Shown here one piece after another: positions 22,410 through 34,998 of a stretch of 64,000 bases of DNA; the stretch's first letter is position 1, and every line of letters begins with the position of its first letter. The stretch lies in NCBI GenBank assembly GCA_030279155.1, contig CM059043.1:35022638-35086637 (forward strand), read 5' to 3'. Made by a program: the position numbers and the translations under genes. Source of the DNA: Forsythia viridissima (lineage: Eukaryota > Streptophyta > Magnoliopsida > Lamiales > Oleaceae). The notes under the pieces are model-generated. The model was not told the DNA's origin. It ran no database searches and saw nothing but the letters and a program-made list of their open reading frames with translations.

Positions 22410-25400
22410 ATGAACGACCTTGACTTCAAACGAGACAAAGGCAAGTCCCGTATCACATATTCTTCGTATAGAGTATATGCATTTGTATGCATGTCTTTAC
22501 ATTTTGTTCACGGGTTATTTATTTTGTGGATGCAGATATTGCAAAAGATTTTCTTTTAAACTTTGCAGATCCGAATGGCGAAGCCAAATATATGAAACTT
22601 CTAGTGAGTTTGTCCAAATTCCTCATCTTCTTTCTTTACATTTGAGAAAAAAAAAGCACAAAATGAAGAAGACGAAAAATTTGTCTGAATCTTTAGGGTA
22701 TTGAAGTAATTTATATTCCCAATTTATTGATTTCAGCAAGATGTTGCAAACCGTTCAACTAAGGCCATCCAGATCGAGCTTGAAGACTTAATTGATGTAA
22801 ACTTTTTCGCACTTGACTTCTATTTTATCCTGTCAATTTTAAAGCCCTAATTTGATTGTCTTTGGAAAAACCCAGTATAAGGATTCGGATGAAGAATTTT
22901 TGAGGCGGGTCACTGAAAATACACGAAGGTATGTTGGAATATTTGCAAATGCCATCGATGAGCTACTGCCTGAGCCAACAGAGGTTCTTCCAGACGACGA
23001 TCATGATATTCTGATGACCCAGAGGTCGGAGGAAGGAACCGGGAATGCAGACGGTTCTGACCCCCGGCAGCAGATGCCTCCTGAAATTAGGCGATTTTTG
23101 TAAGATTTTCCTGAAAGACAGCTTATTTTCCTTTTCCATTGATTGTCTGACTCTGAGCCCCAATTACTGGATATTTCAGGCTTAAAAGAAAAAAATAAAT
23201 CATTTGTATAGTGGTTAATAGCTAACTAGCTAGCAGAATTCTGTTCAGTTGCGTTTTATGATTATTAGTTAAAAGGTACTAAAGATGATAACAGTAGAAA
23301 ATGGCTCGCACTTTGAAATAATGGAAACCCGAAGAGAAAGGACATAAGTTACAGTGTCCAGTGCATTTACTAATGGCAACTGTTGCATTAAATACTACTT
23401 TTGAAGAAATAGGATTCTAATGGTTATTTCGATGGCAAATGTCTAATAGATTCAAGGAGTGGAAACCCGAAAGGAAATGAAAGAAAATGTAAATTATCTG
23501 CTTATATTATTAAAAAAAATCAAAGGCCACTAACAGTTTCTCTTTGTGGATACCAGTGAGGTCTATATCAGAGCATCTTCAAAAGGGAGACCTTTCACAA
23601 TTAGGGAGGTCAAAGCTTCGCATATTGGTCAACTTGTCAGGATATCTGGCATCGTGACACGTTGTTCAGATGTCAAACCGTTAATGCAGGTTGCTGTGTA
23701 CACGTGTGAAGAGTGTGGATTTGAAATCTACCAGGTATAGCTTTGCTCAATTGTGGTTCTTGAATCTTGATAACTTTGACTCCATTTAATTAATTTTAAT
23801 TGCAATTTATACGATAACAGGAGGTTACTGCTCGGGTATTTATGCCTCTATTTGTGTGCCCATCCAAACGCTGCAGTACAAATCAAACAAAAGGGAATCT
23901 CATTCTCCAACTCAGAGCATCAAAATTTTCAAAGTTCCAGGAGGTTTTATCTTTATATCTTTACATTGATTTAATGATACTATTCGATACCTTGAAATTC
24001 CTTTTACATGAATTTAAAACTGATTTCAGGCAAAAATTCAAGAGCTAGCTGAACATGTTCCGAAAGGTCACATTCCTCGATCAATGACTGTTCATTTTAG
24101 GGGAGAACTCACCAGGAAGGTTGGTACCTGACGTTCCTAACTTCTTTCCAAATGAACTACCTGATAATTTGCATATATGGCTGAAAAAGCGTTCTTCCTA
24201 GTATTTAGGCTTGACTAGATTCTTTTTATGCTGTAAATATTATTTCAAGGCATTAAGTTATGGAAAATGCCAACCCAAACTTTATTGGGAAAAGGCATAG
24301 TTGTAATTTTTTGAAACACACATAGCCAAAATAAGATACTCGTTATTTTCTGAGCAACTCTACTGAATTAGAGCTAATTTTAATAGAGAGGAAATGCAAA
24401 CTATCCTGCAACTGTTTTATCTCGCAGAGCATGATTTTTGTTGCAGATACTTTTGATGGTCTCTTGTACTTATTGCTGAGCTTGTTAATGTGTGTCTCTC
24501 CTCAACATGGCAGGTAGCTCCTGGTGATGTTGTTGAACTGTCAGGCATATTTCTCCCGATACCATACACCGGATTTAGAGCTATGCGAGCTGGCTTAATT
24601 GCTGATACATACCTGGAGGCCATGTCTATCACCCATTTCAAGAAAAAATATGAAGAGTAAGCCATTTTGCAGCATTGGTGCACAACTATACTTGAAGGAA
24701 TGACATTGCGTGAAACACCATTAACCTCTTTCTGTGAACAACTGAAGGAAAGATATATTTCCGTTTTGAAGTATCAGATCTGTGTTTTTTCACTCTCTCT
24801 GTTGTGTCTATGGATGATCACTAAAATCTATCCTGCGACACCCAAGGCTATTATAGGACAATTTTGATAGCATCCACCCTCATAATTCCTAAATGAAGTT
24901 TTGTTCAAGCTTTTGGAGATAAATCATTCGGAATGGGAGGGTGATGACAAATTAAGAATACGAGGCATTGAATGACCAGGGAATTCTTTTCATGGCATTG
25001 TTAACTATGTTATGTTTGTGCAGAGTATTTGAGATACTGAATCTGATATTTTCCTGATCTTCCTTGTTAGTTTGTTTGGAGAAATATCCTCAAACCTGTA
25101 CATTTCTCATTCAAAGGGACATACAATTCAGTTTCTCATCTTGTGGAAGTATCTGAACTATAACCAAGTGCTTGGTGGTGAACCTAATGGTAGTTTTTAA
25201 GTGCAGGTATGAACTTAGAGGGGACGAGGAAGAACAAATTGCACGCTTAGCCGAGGATGGTGATATTTACAATAAACTGGCGCGGTCATTAGCCCCTGAA
25301 ATTTTTGGGCATGAAGATATTAAAAAGGCCCTCCTTCTTCTCTTAGTTGGCGCTCCTCATCGAAAGTTAAAGGATGGGATGAAGGTAAATACATAAGGCA

Positions 25401-28044
25401 AACGTTTGTATCCTCTTTCCCTTCCACGAAAATGTGAATTTATTTTCCATTTTGGAATCTTCTTCCCCATGTTTTTAGCTAGTGAAGATCATCAATAACA
25501 TTGCAGATTAGAGGAGATCTCCATATCTGTTTGATGGGTGATCCCGGGGTAGCAAAAAGTCAGCTTCTCAAGCACATAATTAATGTTGCACCCAGAGCTG
25601 TGTATACCACTGGTAAAGGAAGTAGTGGAGTTGGTTTAACTGCTGCTGTTCAGAAGGATCCAGTGACAAATGAAATGGTCTTAGAAGGCGGAGCATTGGT
25701 GAGAAATCAAGAATCGAACTACAACCCTTGGAGCATCTAAGACACTATCTCATCACAATGTTCTTTTTATTGACATCATATTCACTGCTTCTATCAGGTA
25801 CTAGCAGATATGGGTATATGTGCCATTGATGAGTTTGACAAGATGGATGAATCAGATCGTACAGCAATACATGAAGTAATGGAGCAGCAGACGGTTAGCA
25901 TCGCAAAGGCTGGGATCACTACATCTCTGAATGCACGGACGGCTGTCCTTGCTGCTGCCAATCCAGCTTGGTACAACATTTTTGCGTGCAATGTTGTTTT
26001 TTCTGTGTTTTTGAAAACCTAGTTTTATGCACTGTGCCTTGCACCACGTTTATTTAGCTGTTTGGTCTAATCAAGGCATGCTTAACGCCACCAAGTAAAA
26101 TAATCTATTTACCAAATACATTGTTCAATTGCTAGCTTAGTGATATATTTGTGCCCCGTCCTTCTGTGTTAAAGGGGGAGATACGACCTAAGGAGGACCC
26201 CGGCTGAAAATATCAATCTTCCTCCAGCTCTTCTATCAAGATTCGATCTTCTGTGGCTTATCCTGGATCGAGCAGATATGGATACTGATCTTGAATTGGC
26301 TAGGCATGTCGTCTATGTCCACCAGAATAAAGAGTCTCCAGCTCTTGGGTTCACTCCACTTGAACCTTCTGTCCTAAGGTAAATTCCCACTAACTTTAAT
26401 TTGGTTCAGCTTGTTGCTGGAAATAATTTTGCTGTGTTCTTCTGAGTAATTTGAGAATAAATGCATGTGAATGAGATGAAAGTTAAAGTTCTGTGGTTGT
26501 TGCGCTCACCTAGAACAAAGACTCGCTTTCCCAACTAGAACCGTAATTCTCTTCATCTTCTGAACCAATTCCTCCTTGCGTTATTCACTGCAAGTTATGA
26601 AATTTATGAGACGCCTTCTTAAAAGCATTACCTGCTGTAAAGACACACATGAAACATAATTTACACTCTTTGCATATAGTTGCTCATACTTTGAACTGGG
26701 TTCTTATTCATGGTTGCCAGGGCATATATTTCAGCTGCAAGAAAACTGTCTCCTTCTATCCCAAAGGAGCTGGAGGATTATATTGCCAGTGCATATTCCA
26801 GCATCAGACAAGAAGAAGCGAGATCGAATTCTCCCCATTCTTATACAACCGTTAGAACTCTGCTCAGCATTCTTAGGATATCAGCTGTGAGTTTCTGTTC
26901 GCTTATCAAATAACACTCCCATCGTTAGTGTACAAACATGGACTTCCGTTACTGGTGATGTCTAGCCTGAGATGGCAAATAGATGAAATGTGAAACCCGG
27001 TGCAAAATTAATTTACTAGTGGACTAAGATGGACAATGATCTTCCCTTAGTTGGAGAAACTACTCATGATATCTTTATATCTTTATTCTTAATTAGTTCC
27101 TGTGGAAACTAATTTACTTCTTTTCAGGCTCTTGCTAGACTCAGGTTCTCTGATACCGTTGCTCAGAGTGATGTCGATGAGGCACTTAGATTAATGCAAA
27201 TGTCGAAATTCTCTTTGTATTCTGATGACCGCCAGAGATCTGGTTTGGATGCAATTTCTGATATTTATTCAATCTTACGCGATGAAGCTGCAAGGACTAA
27301 CAAGATGGACCTGAGCTATGCCCACGCACTTAACTGGATTTCGAGAAAGGTTAGTTTTTAAAGCTAGGAGTTCATCTCAAATTAAGGGGAAATGGAAAAA
27401 TGAATTGAGATAAGTATCAGTAACTTCAATATTCAACTTAATTGGAGGTCAGTCCATTTGAGGTTGCACGTTTGGTTCTACCACACTGCTCTGATTTTCT
27501 TTTCAACAAGTTGGCGGTGGTAAGAGAATGAAAGAACAAAGAATGACACTAATAATTCAATAATTCAATATTGCAAGATGGAAAGTATAAAACGAAAATG
27601 GATCCGTTTCGTTAAATCAGAAAAAGAAGAAAATGCTAAATTTGGGGTGTGAAAATCTTTCACTCATTTCCACCTTTCTATTCACTTTATAAGGACTTTC
27701 TTTCTCATTTGTTTATAAGCAATTCAATATATTTTGTATACTTCTGTCCTTGAATTTGTTGATTGCACACATTTTTTTATGCATATAATGCATACGAGAA
27801 ATATGCTGGTTAATCAAAATTAAACCACAACACCTCTTTTTCTGATTGTCTACTGTTCATATAGTTTTTGCTCCTGGGTTCTGATGATGCTCTTTTTTTT
27901 TTTCTTTTTTTTCTTTTTTATCGGATTTGTTCTAAATAGGGATACAGTGAAGCCCAGTTGAAAGAATGTTTAGAGGAATATGCAGCCTTAAATGTGTGGC
28001 AGATCCATCCAAACACTTTTGACATCCGTTTCATTGATGCTTGA
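22410..28044 (+). CDS. MCM7: MCM7 replicative helicase subunit (PROLIFERA)
   Basis: Fifteen exons: 22410-22440, 22536-22603, 22737-22796, 22876-23099, 23557-23734, 23821-23943, 24030-24119, 24514-24656, 25207-25384, 25507-25698, 25798-25970, 26175-26378, 26721-26886, 27128-27349, 27940-28044. They join in frame to 718 residues; Arabidopsis MCM7 is about 716. The protein has an MCM N-terminal domain with a Cys4 zinc finger (C178, C181, C200, C205), then the AAA+ core with Walker A GDPGVAKS (376-383), Walker B IDEFD (439-443) and arginine finger SRFD (508-511). MCM7 is one of six subunits of the MCM2-7 ring that unwinds DNA at replication forks in the nucleus. All introns are GT-AG except probably the first, which looks GC-AG (AAAG|GCAAGT). 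A GT donor 9 bases downstream would also stay in frame but adds three residues absent from relatives. Two E2F-type sites precede it. Confidence 0.95.
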
Positions 28045-28600
28045 AGCATGTTGCTTACCGTCGGATAAGATCGTTATTCCGCTCTTGCTGAATATGGGAG
28101 GAAATAACCTCTAAAAGTTAAGCACTTGTCCTCCAAGAAACGCTCGGTGCTGTAATAGGGTCCAAGATGAATCAAGATTAATTTTATTAGATGCTGTAGG
28201 AAGGCTAGATTAGTAACTTTGCACAAGGGATCAAGGATACATCATACATGTTTGAACTTCATCGACCATTGACGTGTCCTGAGTTGTAAACTTGTGCTGC
28301 GATATGATATCAATATTTTCAGGATGCCAGTTATTGTATTATTTTCTATCAAATTTTTGTGGTCGAAGTTGTTTGGGTAAGTAGCCAATTGTCCTCTGCT
28401 GGATTCTATCTTGAATTCATGTTAAAAACTTAGGAAAATCCTCTGTATAGAGATGCTGATAGAAGTTCAAATTTACTTAAGAAATTTAAAAGTTCCATCT
28501 TATGCAGAGGTGAAGGAACTTGGAAGTTCCCATTGGGCCGGGTCCTGATAAAATTGGATCGAGATTACTTGGGCTGGGTACCTACTTATGTAATTGGAAA
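28045..28600 (+). other. MCM7 3-prime UTR and downstream spacer
   Basis: Non-coding sequence follows the MCM7 stop. It is less AT-rich up to about 28350, consistent with a 3-prime UTR of about 300 bp. Then ordinary spacer runs to the element at 28601. Confidence 0.45.
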
Positions 28601-28759
28601 GGGGGAAATTGTCTAAAAGTCACCTGAAAGTGATTTGTTTCAAATTAAGTCAAAACAAATTTTAAAATTGTTAGTAAGTTATACTCTTCATCAAAATTTC
28701 ATATTCATTCCAAAATTATTTCTGTAATCCATATTTTTCACACACCGCTGCAGTCGCCA

Positions 28760-29396
28760 CCACCGTTGTCGGTGCCGTCGCTGTTACCGTCGAGTCAATA
28801 GAACATTTCGAAATCTTATTCAGAACTGAATGATCTGAATCTCTTATATCAGAATTTGGATCGTTAGCTGACAAATACAATTCGGGAGGCATAGACCATT
28901 CACAAGTGTGGCATGCCACAAAAAGTATTTTGTTGGTAGGAAGAGATAATTGTCTGCAATAACGTGAAGCTATAGCATAAAAGTTCACTCGAGGCAATTT
29001 CAATTGAATTTTGTGGGCAATATTAGCTGCCATTGATTCCAATTTCTGTGGTGAAACAACATGGATGGGTCTAAACAAATGTCATACGACTGACACTGAT
29101 AGGACATGCCTTGTAGTGATATCCAAGATATTTCTTAATTTCAACAAAAGCGGCAAAATATGGAAGTTTTCCTTCAATTGCCCACTTCAAAATATCTATG
29201 AGCAAAATTACCTCTCTAGTCACGTGATAAACAAGAAAATAGATGGCTAAAGAATTAGACAATGAGATTGTACTACTGAAAGATCTATACCATATCATTA
29301 CTGCACGCTGGCCCAATAGATTAACTGGTTCTGCACCAGGCTTGGAACCAAGCTCAAATTCATCGTCTTGGTGTTGAATGATCTGAATCCATCATT
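28760..29396 (-). pseudogene. Fragment of a TAF1B-like (RNA polymerase I TBP-associated factor) gene
   Basis: Read on the minus strand from about 29396, the frame encodes DDEFELGSKPGAEPVNLLGQ, then a helix-rich stretch with TREVILLIDILKWAIEGKLP and YFAAFVEIKKYLG. After a small insertion that shifts the frame near 29075, it continues FRPIHVVSPQKLESMAANIA, KLPRVNFYAIASRYCRQLSL and CEWSMPPELYLSAN. This order recalls plant TAF1B (MEE12 in Arabidopsis), a subunit of the RNA polymerase I initiation complex in the nucleolus. The start and end of the protein are missing and the frame is broken, so it is a non-functional fragment. I made the family call from memory without a search. Confidence 0.55.
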
Positions 29397-29489
29397 TATT
29401 GTTAAGTGCAATAATCTATAGATCAAATGTTAAACTGGAGTTATCTCAGTGTTGGAGTGTCTATATAGATAATTTGTTTAATGAATTTC

Positions 29490-30860
29490 TATAGGGGATG
29501 ATACTGTATTATAGTAAACAGTATCATAATAAAATAGTATCATAGAATATAGTATGATTATATTAGTTGTGGCCATGATTTACAGTTTGATGTTATATTA
29601 TAGAAAAGTTTGATATTGTATTGTAGAATAGCAGCTTGATACTGTATTAAATTCGTCATTAGATTATTTTTTTGTGTTGTTAATTAGCCATGTGTGTTGT
29701 TTAATACTATATTATACAAAACAGTATCACAGAAAATAGTATCACAATAGAATTGGGCATAGAATTCGCACATGTGCTCAAAATTTTTATTATAATATGT
29801 TTTCGGAATGGTCTCGACCATCTGGCTTTGCCACTGTGTATGATGGATTTTACTCGTTTGAAATCGTCTCTTTAGTTTAAAATAGCAATATTTAATTTTT
29901 CTTGTCAAAACAGTATCACACATCCTCTAAAACAGTATCACAGATAATAGGCGGAGTTGGTGCATCATAATCATTGTTCGAAGAAATGAATTGAATTATA
30001 AATGAATTAACACAGTCCTGATGGTTAAATCAGATCAAATATACAAAAATAAGCTACTTTTAAACTTAACCAAACATACTCATAAATGAATTGAAATGAA
30101 ACAAAATGCATAAATTATAAATGTCACTTACAGCACACTGCAGTGCAAAAATTTACAAAGACCCAATAAAAATTTCATGAATCCAGCCAGATATAAAGTT
30201 TGATATATTAGTATTATAGTTGAAACATTATCTTAATAAAACAGTATAAAAATAAAAGTATAGTATAAGTGCATCAATGCACATTATCTAAATAAAAATA
30301 GTATCATGGATTAAACAATATCAAAGATAAAACAGTATCATGGATTAAACAGTATCAAAGTATATTAATGCACATTACCTAAATAAAACAGTATCATAGA
30401 GAAAATTAAGAAATTGAAACCTTGTCATAATTAAACATTATCATAGGTTGAAATATTTTCATAATATTTTACTATCATTATAAATAAGGAAAAAATTCGA
30501 CAAATAGAAACAGTATCATAGATAGAAAGAGTATCAAGCATTTTGTATTATATTATTAGACAACCTTGTCATAATTAAACAGTATCAAAGATAAAAACTA
30601 AGATATTAAAACAGTATCATAGGTTGAAACTTTGTCATAATATTTTTATATCATTAGAAACAAGGAAAAAATTCGGCAAATAAAAACAGTATTATAGATT
30701 GAAAGAATATCAAGCATTTTGCAATCATAGGTTGAAACATTATCATAATAAATCAATATCAAAAATAAAAGTATGGTGTAAGTGTACCATAACACATTAT
30801 CTATAAAAACATTATCATAAACAAAACAGTATAACAACAAAACAGTATTACAATTAGTGT
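29490..30860. repeat. Field of short dispersed ACAGTATCA repeats
   Basis: The core AACAGTATCA, often extended to AAACAGTATCATAG, occurs at least a dozen times (for example near 29519, 29720, 29908, 30330, 30386, 30508, 30579 and 30608). The inverted form GATACTGTATT occurs near 29498 and 29637. Spacing is irregular (about 20-150 bp) with AT-rich filler. Such clusters of short motifs in both orientations are typical of subterminal regions where a transposase binds, but no matching transposase is in the window. Confidence 0.7.
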
Positions 30861-30990
30861 TTTTTTTACAATTAAGGGTATATTGTTCTTTTAGCTTTAA
30901 AATGTGACTTTAATTAAATTAAGTTTTGAGCATACTTTAGAGTCCATAAGTGCCAAAACAGTGACCGACCTTAAATTTGCCCATTGAAAA

Positions 30991-31950
30991 ACTTTATATC
31001 CGTTTTCTTTGTTGATTTTAGTTTTTACTTTTGTAAAACAACGAAAATGCATTTTCAAAAATAAAGATAAATTTATAATACAAAATTTAAATATATTTGT
31101 GATGTAAAACAGTGAAAACACTCCAAAAATAAAATTATTTAAATAAAAATTCTATAAAAATTAAAATTATAAAAAACGAAAATCTAAAAAAAAATTAAAA
31201 TTCTTTAAAAATGATAATTTTATATTAAAAAAATAATTCAAACCCATCAAAAAATTTAAAAATATTTATTTAAATGAAAATAAATTAAAATTTTTAGTCC
31301 ACGTCATTAATTTTTATTTGTTTATTTCCTATTTCATCAATTTATTATTTGATTGTATTTAATTTTTGTAACAAAAAAAAATGTATTGTAAGTTCCGCTA
31401 ATTTTAAAAATGTATATATTACTCGATAATACACTAGCATAAAATTGTTCTATTTTACTTAATAGTCAAATTCATTGAATAAAATTTTGTAGCATAATTT
31501 CTCAAAATTCCTAATAAAACGTGTTTTTCAGAATGATAAATCAAACGCATTTTCAGCAATATTAAAACAGACTATCTAAACAGAAAAGTAAAAATGAATT
31601 TAAAATTCAAAATTGAAAATTGAAACACAAAGAGAACATGTCTTTAGTGTCTGTTTAGTTTTGCTAAAAATTAGTTTTTTTAGTAGATTTGATAAAAGTT
31701 TATGAAATGTGTAGTTGAAAGTTGATAAAAGTTGTGGATTGTGAATGTATGGTTAAAATTACTTATTTATTTTGACTCAAATAATTATTAATTTTTAAGC
31801 AAAAGTTTAATGTTACGATGGTGATGAGTCTGTTGGTTTAATATTTGTTGAAGCATATTTGATCTAAATTCAATTTCACTTTTGTACAATAAAATCGAAA
31901 TTAATAACTTTGTGGAAGAAATAAAGATAAATAATTTGTTGGGCAGGCTC
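30991..31950. other. AT-rich spacer, no gene
   Basis: Low-complexity A/T sequence. A short MITE-like piece (GTGTCTGTTTAGTTTTGCTA to about 31820) resembles fragments near 2220 and 20285. Confidence 0.45.
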
Positions 31951-32098
31951 AAATTCCAATTGTCCATGTTTGCTATTGCTTAAATTATAATTTTAATTAG
32001 TCAAATTAGTCAAACATCCACACATTTCATAGGAACTACAACTTCCAATTCACTTTTTATCCACACGTTCACCCATAACTTATAATATAAGCACTTAA

Positions 32099-32296
32099 GT
32101 GCTTGTTTGATTCCTGTTTTAATGAGTTTTTTGTTTTCTATTATTTAACTTTTGAGGAAAATGACTAAAATGTCTATTTTTTCTAGTCAAATATTACGGC
32201 TACTTTGAAAAGCAAAAAAACATTTGTGTCATTTTTTTTTCCAAAAGTCAAAAAATGGGAGAAAAAAATCCATTAAAATAGGAATCAAACAACCCC
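32099..32296. mobile_element. PIF/Harbinger-like MITE, 198 bp, nested in an older MITE
   Basis: The ends GTGCTTGTTTGATTCC and GGAATCAAACAACCCC are inverted, flanked by TAA on both sides (32096-32098 and 32297-32299). Removing it restores an older short element (about 31950-32340) of the type seen at 34380-34545 and 56590-56900 (TTATAATATAAGCACTTAA then AAAATAATTT). Confidence 0.75.
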
Positions 32297-32339
32297 TAAA
32301 AAATAATTTCAACACTATCAAATATATGAAAAGTTATTG

Positions 32340-33009
32340 GTTAGGTTTAAAAAAATATAATAGAAGAATTCAATTAGTCAACGTTTAAAAGTAAAAATAC
32401 AAAAAAAATAAAAAAATAAAACATGTTTAAAAATTAAAGTTTGCTTGTACTTTTATATTTAAGCCAAATAAACTCTGTAGAATTGTGACCAAAGCGTTTG
32501 GCTAAGGTTAAAGTTAAACAAATTTATTTTGACACTTTTTGATTCCATATGTTGGGCTTATAAATAAACTTTTTTTCTTTCTTATTTTAAGTACAACAAT
32601 TTGCTTATGACACCGTATGAAAACATTCTTTCTTTTTTTCCTTCACATTTCTTATAAAGTCATTATAGTGTGGAATAATGAAGCAATCCAATTTTCAAGT
32701 TTTCGTGGCTAGTTATTGTTCCCACTCGTGCCATAGGGCAAGAAGAATGTTCGAAGTTGTGGAATCTAGTTGTGTTATGTTGAATATGTGATGACTAATT
32801 GGCGAGATACATGTATAAGTTGTATAATCTATGGCACAATGTTTAATAAATTAAGAGTTTAGTTTTATAGTTCTAGCTCTTAAAATTAGAGTGTGACAAG
32901 TACTCAAAACATATTAAATATATTGAATGTATATGGTTGAATAACATTAAACCAAAAATATATATATAAAAAAAAATTCAATTATTTTTATTGAGATGCT
33001 AAACATTTT
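32340..33009. other. AT-rich spacer, no gene
   Basis: I see no coding or RNA signal. The composition matches neighbouring spacers. Confidence 0.4.
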
Positions 33010-33017
33010 GCTTTTGG

Positions 33018-33133
33018 CAGGGGCGGATCTAGAAATTTTTTGAGACCGGACTACTTATTTCAAGACTGAGTTGTTACTAAAAAAAATTACACTACAAAAA
33101 TAAATTTTTTCGGGGGCGGGACCGGTGCCCCTG
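33018..33133. mobile_element. Short hAT-like MITE, 116 bp
   Basis: It starts CAGGGGCGGATC and ends CGGTGCCCCTG. The flanks GCTTTTGG (33010-33017) and GCTCTTGG (33134-33141) match at 7 of 8 positions. The start is the same type as the larger element at 54825-55445. Confidence 0.6.
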
Positions 33134-33614
33134 GCTCTTGGTGAGTTACAATGTCTCTTATCCCCTTCCTCCCCCACTCTCACCTCCACCACAAGACAAT
33201 TTTACTGCAAGAAATTCATTGCTTTTAGTTCACATGGGGATGAGGTAGATTTAGACGTTCTTCGTAAAGAATGAGATCATCATTCATGACAAGTTGTTTC
33301 GAGTAGTGACTTTGCACTTAAAGATTCAGAAATAAGATATCTTACGCGATGTATGATGACTAAATATGGGATAAGACATTTCAAGTTGTGGATTCCCGTT
33401 TGTGAACGTGATGTACTATTTTTTATTATGTTAGCCGGAGATAATGTCTAGTCCCCTTAGGGCACTTTTGAACTATTTCAAAAAAGTGTCTATTGAAGCC
33501 TTCAATCGCCATATACTCCCTACCTTGGTGGTGATATTTTTTTCTAATGAAAAGTAGGCTGATAGTGATTTCACAATTTATTATATAGAATGGTTTAGCT
33601 CAAAAAAGATAAAA

Positions 33615-33621
<7 letters not shown>

Positions 33622-33670
<49 letters not shown>
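33622..33670. repeat. (TA)n microsatellite
   Basis: About 24 uninterrupted TA units follow an A-run. Similar TA tracts occur at 36955-37012 and 38900-38965, the latter two inside MITEs. Confidence 0.95.
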
Positions 33671-33672
<2 letters not shown>

Positions 33673-34989
33673 AGCACACAGCATTAACAGCTGACATTGA
33701 GTTGCACTCTCGCACCATTCTTTTGGTTTGGCACGCTTGGTCTGGTTAAAGACAGATAGTTTCATTAGTGAGCTGTACATTTTAATATTTATATTATATT
33801 TATTAATAAAATAATAAAAGTGATGCTCTTACAGAAAGCATGTTTGACTTAATTTTTTTTCAAAACTTATTTTTAACCACACATTTCGTGTAGCTTAAAA
33901 TTTTTATTCAACTACACATTTCACAATTTTTTTTTTTTAAATTTATTAAAAAACTACTTTTAAATTCTATCAAACGAGCACAGAATAACTTTTAAAAATT
34001 AGGATGCTCGGCCCCACTCCAAAGAGAAAGGATGGAACACATTCTCTCTAATTGCTCTTTCTCTGTAATATTTTTCTCATCAAGTAAATAAATTGCACTA
34101 CAATTTTCTGCCACATTTTCATGCATATGAATTCAACTTTTAGTAGGAAATTGTATGAATTTTGATATGTTACATGGACGAATCATGAAATTTCTATTGC
34201 ACCGATTTAGTGTGGGATTTTTAAACTTTTTTTTTTTTTATCTAATTGATTTTCTACCACATATTTTATGAAACCCATAATTTTTATCAATTTTTCAGTT
34301 ATACATTTTATCAATTTTTTTTCAAAAATCCCTTAAAAAATAACTTTTAAACTCTGTCAAACAGGCACTTAGTCCATGTTTGTCAATGTTTAAATTATAA
34401 TTTAAGTTGGTCAAAATATTCGAACATATTTTTTATCCACACATTTTGTAAAATAAACCTACAACTTACTGTCAATTTATTATTCACACATTTAATAAGA
34501 CTTATAACTTATAAGAATTTAAAAAATAATTTTAACACTACTCTTAATATTTAATTATAATTTTCTGAAGAATATTCTTTTTCAACTACGAAAACAATAG
34601 CAGAAATTTGTACAAATTATATTCTCAAGGAATATTCTCAGGCATTATTTACTGAATAGGACCACAAATAAATCACAACCGTTCATCGAGCTCGTCAAAC
34701 TTGCCAACGAATCCACATTGAAACACGTGAGGTAAAGGTTTCTTGCACCAGTTTTGACTGCGGAAATATCTAATTAAAATCAACGTATTTTATGTTATTT
34801 TTTAAAGCAAAAGGGTTTTTATTTCTTGTCTATTTATTTTCTCAATTTAATCTCCTATTCATGTTGAATCTCTTAATCTTATTCTAGAATATGCTGCATT
34901 TGTATCATGAATTCTAAAAAAAAAATTATTTTAAAATTTTCTCTATTGTTTTTAAAGTTAAAATGTTTAAGAATGTGTAGCATATTTTA
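33671..34989. other. Spacer with two short MITE relics
   Basis: About 33838-33985 (GCATGTTTGACTTAATT to TCAAACGAGCAC) has inverted-repeat-like ends. About 34375-34550 matches the CATGTTTGTCAATGTTTAAA family seen at 56590. No gene is supported. Confidence 0.45.
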
Positions 34990-34998
34990 GTTATATAA

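Larger units (their letters stand above)
28601..30981. mobile_element. Probable Pack-MULE carrying a TAF1B-like fragment
   Basis: The left end GGGGGAAATTGTCTAAAAG and the inverted right end (complement of TTAAATTTGCC) share GGG-AAATT, and after the same spacing both have GTCAC. The flanks AATTGGAAA (28592-28600) and CATTGAAAA (30982-30990) match at 7 of 9 positions. Inside are a minus-strand gene fragment (28760-29396) and a field of short repeats. The ends are diverged, so the element call is tentative, but it explains why a gene fragment and repeats sit together. Confidence 0.45.

Noticed and set aside
29490..30860. Possible CRISPR-like array of short repeats
   Set aside because: Repeats are only 9-10 bp, irregularly spaced and in both orientations, in a plant nuclear genome.
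33104..33118. CACTACAAAAAT, like the end of a CACTA transposon
   Set aside because: It lies inside a 116-bp hAT-like MITE with its own ends and 8-bp flanks, and no second CACTA end or subterminal array fits.
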